Assembly: GCA_013215865.1 (NCBI GenBank)
Contig: JABSQL010000406.1
Span: 1-8,344, forward strand
DNA length: 8,344 bases
Direction: 5' to 3'
From: Candidatus Margulisiibacteriota bacterium
GTDB lineage: Bacteria; Margulisbacteria; Marinamargulisbacteria; DT-59
Of this stretch, positions 6,268 through 8,344 are shown one piece after another (the stretch's first letter is position 1; each line of letters starts with the position of its first letter). The notes below the pieces were generated by a model that was given only the letters and a program-made list of their open reading frames with translations, did not search any database and was not told the DNA's origin. A program made the position numbers and the translations under genes.

Positions 6268-7533
6268 GAGAGATTGTCTTTAAAGGAGGCCGTAGAAGAA
6301 TTTAAATCTAATGGGATCGCACTTAAAATATATCATTTAAAATTAAGTCAAGAAAAAGCGAAAATAAGACAAGTTTGGTCTCATTTACTACCAAAGATAG
6401 ATGTAGCAGCAGAGCAAATTCATAACGATTTAAGAGGTACAAGACAAATTACATCTGTTACGGCTTTGGATAATCAAGAAACAAATTTACAAAATTTAGA
6501 TCCCATAAATGCATTACGCCTTCGCGTATCACTCGTTCAGCCAATATATGACAAAAATATACCCCTAAAATTGAAAGTGAGTTTTCTAGAGTATGAGGCT
6601 CAAGCATACGCGTATAAACGAACCGAACAAGAACAGGTGTTAGAACTTGCTCAGCTTTATTATGAGACCGCTCATACGCAACAATTGATACTGTTGGCAA
6701 AAAAGGACGTTATTATTTTAGAAAAGCAATTAGAAGAGATTAAAAGCAAGAAAATGCTTAAACTTAATACCCGAGAAAATGTGTTACAAGCTGAAATAGC
6801 GTTGGCAAACAGTCAACAGAAGCGAATGGAACATCGCCAAAATTACACTTTATTTATAACAAAACTTAAACATAAGTTGGGCCGGAATCGTAAAGATTCT
6901 TTAAACATAGAGGAAAAAAGCCTCACCCCGGAGTTTAAGTTTGATATTATAGAAACTCTGGGCACATTAGAATCTGCTCTGGAGCAACGGTCCGATTTGC
7001 TACAGCTCCTAAAAGAGCAAGAGAGCTTAAAGGCACGCATTAAAACTGAGAAAAACAGAAAGTGGCCTGTTATTACATTCAATACAACTTATGGATTTAC
7101 CAACAAAGAAAAGTTCTCTGTATCGTCAAGAGACAGAGATTTTAGCTGGGGTGTTGAAGGATCTGTACGCTTATTTAATGGATTTGAGACACTATCAAAA
7201 ATCAAAGAATATACGTTATTATTGGAAGAATCAAAATTGATAATTGAACTTAAAAAACAAGAAATCCATCTTGAGATTAATGATGCTTTATATGCTATGG
7301 AATTGTCCCAGAAAAAACAGAAAGATGCCTCTATTCATCGTGAATTAGCTGAAGGAATGGTGTCTAAAGAGATCCGTAAGTTTGAACTGGGCAACGCCAC
7401 TAAATTGGATGTTTTGATAGCAAAAAAAGAGTTATACGATGCCATCGCTCAAGAATCTATTCGACGTTACGAATTCGCTGGCGCCATTTCAGAATACCGT
7501 TACGCCATGGGCAATAATCCACTACTCTTATGA
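6208..7533 (+). CDS. TolC-family outer-membrane channel protein of the type I secretion system
   Basis: This is the outer-membrane exit duct for T1SS export; family members form trimers with a beta-barrel in the outer membrane and a periplasmic alpha-helical tunnel. The 441-residue length is usual for the family. Residues 1-20 form a signal peptide with a likely cleavage after VYS, which supports the ATG at 6208 although no Shine-Dalgarno sequence precedes it. The internal duplication of the family is visible: first half with LPKIDVAAEQ (61-70), LRVSLVQPIYD (105-115), helix 134-180 and NTRENVLQAEIALA (187-200); second half with WPVITFNTTYGF (286-297), WGVEGSVRLFNGFETLSKI (314-332) and RKFELGNATKLDVLIAKKEL (390-409). 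The gene starts 9 bp after the RTX stop and overlaps the transporter start, so it is probably dedicated to this substrate. It resembles PrtF/AprF-like channels, but a specific symbol is not justified. Confidence 0.93.
   Translation: MRLSVLCILFACIMQHPVYSERLSLKEAVEEFKSNGIALKIYHLKLSQEKAKIRQVWSHLLPKIDVAAEQIHNDLRGTRQITSVTALDNQETNLQNLDPINALRLRVSLVQPIYDKNIPLKLKVSFLEYEAQAYAYKRTEQEQVLELAQLYYETAHTQQLILLAKKDVIILEKQLEEIKSKKMLKLNTRENVLQAEIALANSQQKRMEHRQNYTLFITKLKHKLGRNRKDSLNIEEKSLTPEFKFDIIETLGTLESALEQRSDLLQLLKEQESLKARIKTEKNRKWPVITFNTTYGFTNKEKFSVSSRDRDFSWGVEGSVRLFNGFETLSKIKEYTLLLEESKLIIELKKQEIHLEINDALYAMELSQKKQKDASIHRELAEGMVSKEIRKFELGNATKLDVLIAKKELYDAIAQESIRRYEFAGAISEYRYAMGNNPLLL
7530..7533 (+). promoter_or_regulatory. 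ATGA stop/start overlap between channel and transporter genes
   Basis: The ATG of the transporter (7530-7532) overlaps the TGA of the channel gene (7531-7533). With no purine-rich ribosome-binding site in the 20 bases before it, re-initiation by the terminating ribosome is the likely way it is translated. Confidence 0.8.
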
Positions 7534-8344
7534 AAGAATCTAGATTATATGCCGCCATGCAACACTGCAAGCAGGCAGTCAAATTTATTGTTATTTTCAG
7601 TTGTGGAATCAATTTACTCACGTTAGCAAGTCCTTTATATACATTGCAGATTTTTGACCGTGTTCTTTCTAGCGGGAGTCTAGAAACATTAACCATGTTA
7701 TCTGTAATTGTGATGATTATTTTTTTATTTTTAGGGGCACTAGAAGCCATTAGATCAACGGTACTTAATCACATCGGAGCCTGGGTAGATAAACAGCTAT
7801 CACCGGCATTCTTAGTGGCATCTATTCGTATATCCGCTGTACAAAAAACATTATCTGGAAGTCAAGCATTAAAAGACCTTTCATCCATCAAAGGCTTCAT
7901 CACTGGCCTGCCTCTTCAGCAATTATGTGATGCCCCTTGGGCCATTATTTTTATGATCGTTTTATTTTTTATACATCCTATTGTTGGCATCATTATTCTG
8001 GTATCGTCATTGATTTTATTTGGGATGGCATTACTCAATGAATCGCAGTCTAAAGAGATTTTCGAAAAGGCCAGTGATATTCAAACGAAGAACATGAAAG
8101 AGGCAGAACTGATGACCCGAAATGCAGAAGTCATTGAATCTATGGGGATGACCAAACCCATTGTTACAAAGTGGGAAAAAACGAATTTAGATGCAATACA
8201 AATGCAATTCGAAGTGTCTCAAAAGTCTAATATTATCTCATCTGTTACTAAAATCATTCGATTAACAATACAAATGGTTACTATGGCAGTGAGCACCTAT
8301 TTGGTTCTAGACCATAAAATGACACCCGGTGGTATCATTGCTGC
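7530..8344 (+). CDS. PrtD-family type I secretion ABC transporter, permease part (3' end outside window)
   Basis: This is the inner-membrane exporter that would recognise the RTX C-terminal signal and drive export with ATP. The 271 visible residues are the membrane domain; family members run to about 550-600 residues, so the Walker A, signature and Walker B motifs lie beyond the window. Family landmarks are INLLTLASPLYTLQIFDRVL (27-46), SGSLETL (48-54), LEAIRS (71-76), LKDLSSIKGFITG (114-126), LCDAPWAIIF (132-141), HPIVGIIILVSSLILFGMAL (149-168), LLNESQS (168-174) and RNAEVIESMGM (197-207). Transmembrane segments are likely near 17-38, 55-74, 136-150 and 151-169, with another near 242-260. 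No N-terminal C39 peptidase or C39-like domain is present, which separates it from HlyB- and LapB-type exporters. The start ATG overlaps the upstream stop as ATGA and no Shine-Dalgarno sequence is seen, so translational coupling is likely. Confidence 0.93.
   Translation, partial: MKESRLYAAMQHCKQAVKFIVIFSCGINLLTLASPLYTLQIFDRVLSSGSLETLTMLSVIVMIIFLFLGALEAIRSTVLNHIGAWVDKQLSPAFLVASIRISAVQKTLSGSQALKDLSSIKGFITGLPLQQLCDAPWAIIFMIVLFFIHPIVGIIILVSSLILFGMALLNESQSKEIFEKASDIQTKNMKEAELMTRNAEVIESMGMTKPIVTKWEKTNLDAIQMQFEVSQKSNIISSVTKIIRLTIQMVTMAVSTYLVLDHKMTPGGIIA

Noticed and set aside
6282..6289. AAAGGAGG as a ribosome-binding site for a later start of the channel gene
   Set aside because: It lies within codons for LKEAV after the signal peptide, and no in-frame start codon follows at a suitable distance.
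7457..7750. Antisense ORF of 97 codons across the channel/transporter junction
   Set aside because: Both forward genes match known families across this stretch; the reverse frame has no recognisable motif.

Overview
The window holds three same-strand genes that form one type I secretion (T1SS) locus. They are the C-terminal ~2,065 residues of a giant RTX protein (1-6198, open at the left edge), a TolC-family outer-membrane channel (6208-7533), and the first 271 codons of a PrtD-family ABC exporter (7530 to the right edge, cut before its ATPase domain). No RNA genes, mobile elements, CRISPR arrays, convincing promoters or terminators were seen. The reverse strand and other frames hold only ORFs opposite or inside these genes. 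The DNA is fairly A+T-rich (roughly 40% G+C by eye). An outer-membrane channel plus PrtD-type exporter points to a Gram-negative bacterium, probably a proteobacterium; I cannot name the genus.

The RTX protein is a mosaic (residues counted from base 1): an N-terminal tail with a C-terminal beta-like segment (1-104); a Gly-rich linker (105-124); a block starting at Asp141-Pro142 with several DxDxDG/EF-hand-like loops that matches the self-processing module (SPM) of Neisseria FrpC; a mixed alpha/loop segment typical of large RTX proteins (319-540); six tandem modules, each an RTX nonapeptide array followed by a haemolysin-type calcium-binding-related (HCBP-like) beta segment (541-1579); two cadherin/Ig-like domains (about 1593-1776); two more RTX arrays separated by a conserved non-repeat spacer (1778-1991); and a serralysin-like C-terminal secretion signal ending Asp-Phe-Val-Phe-Ala. 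About 49 nonapeptide units can be counted.

The genes fit one pathway. The RTX protein would be exported unfolded, C-terminal signal first, through the PrtD-like transporter, a periplasmic adaptor (not in this window, expected downstream) and the TolC-like channel. It would fold on meeting external Ca2+, and the SPM could then cut itself at Asp141-Pro142. The tight spacing (9 bp, then a 4-bp ATGA overlap) indicates one transcript with translational coupling. The points most worth following are the predicted Ca2+-triggered self-cleavage in a PrtD-exported protein, the substrate-channel-transporter gene order (the classical protease order is transporter-adaptor-channel), the degenerate fifth RTX module, and the conserved uncharacterised spacer inside the last RTX region.
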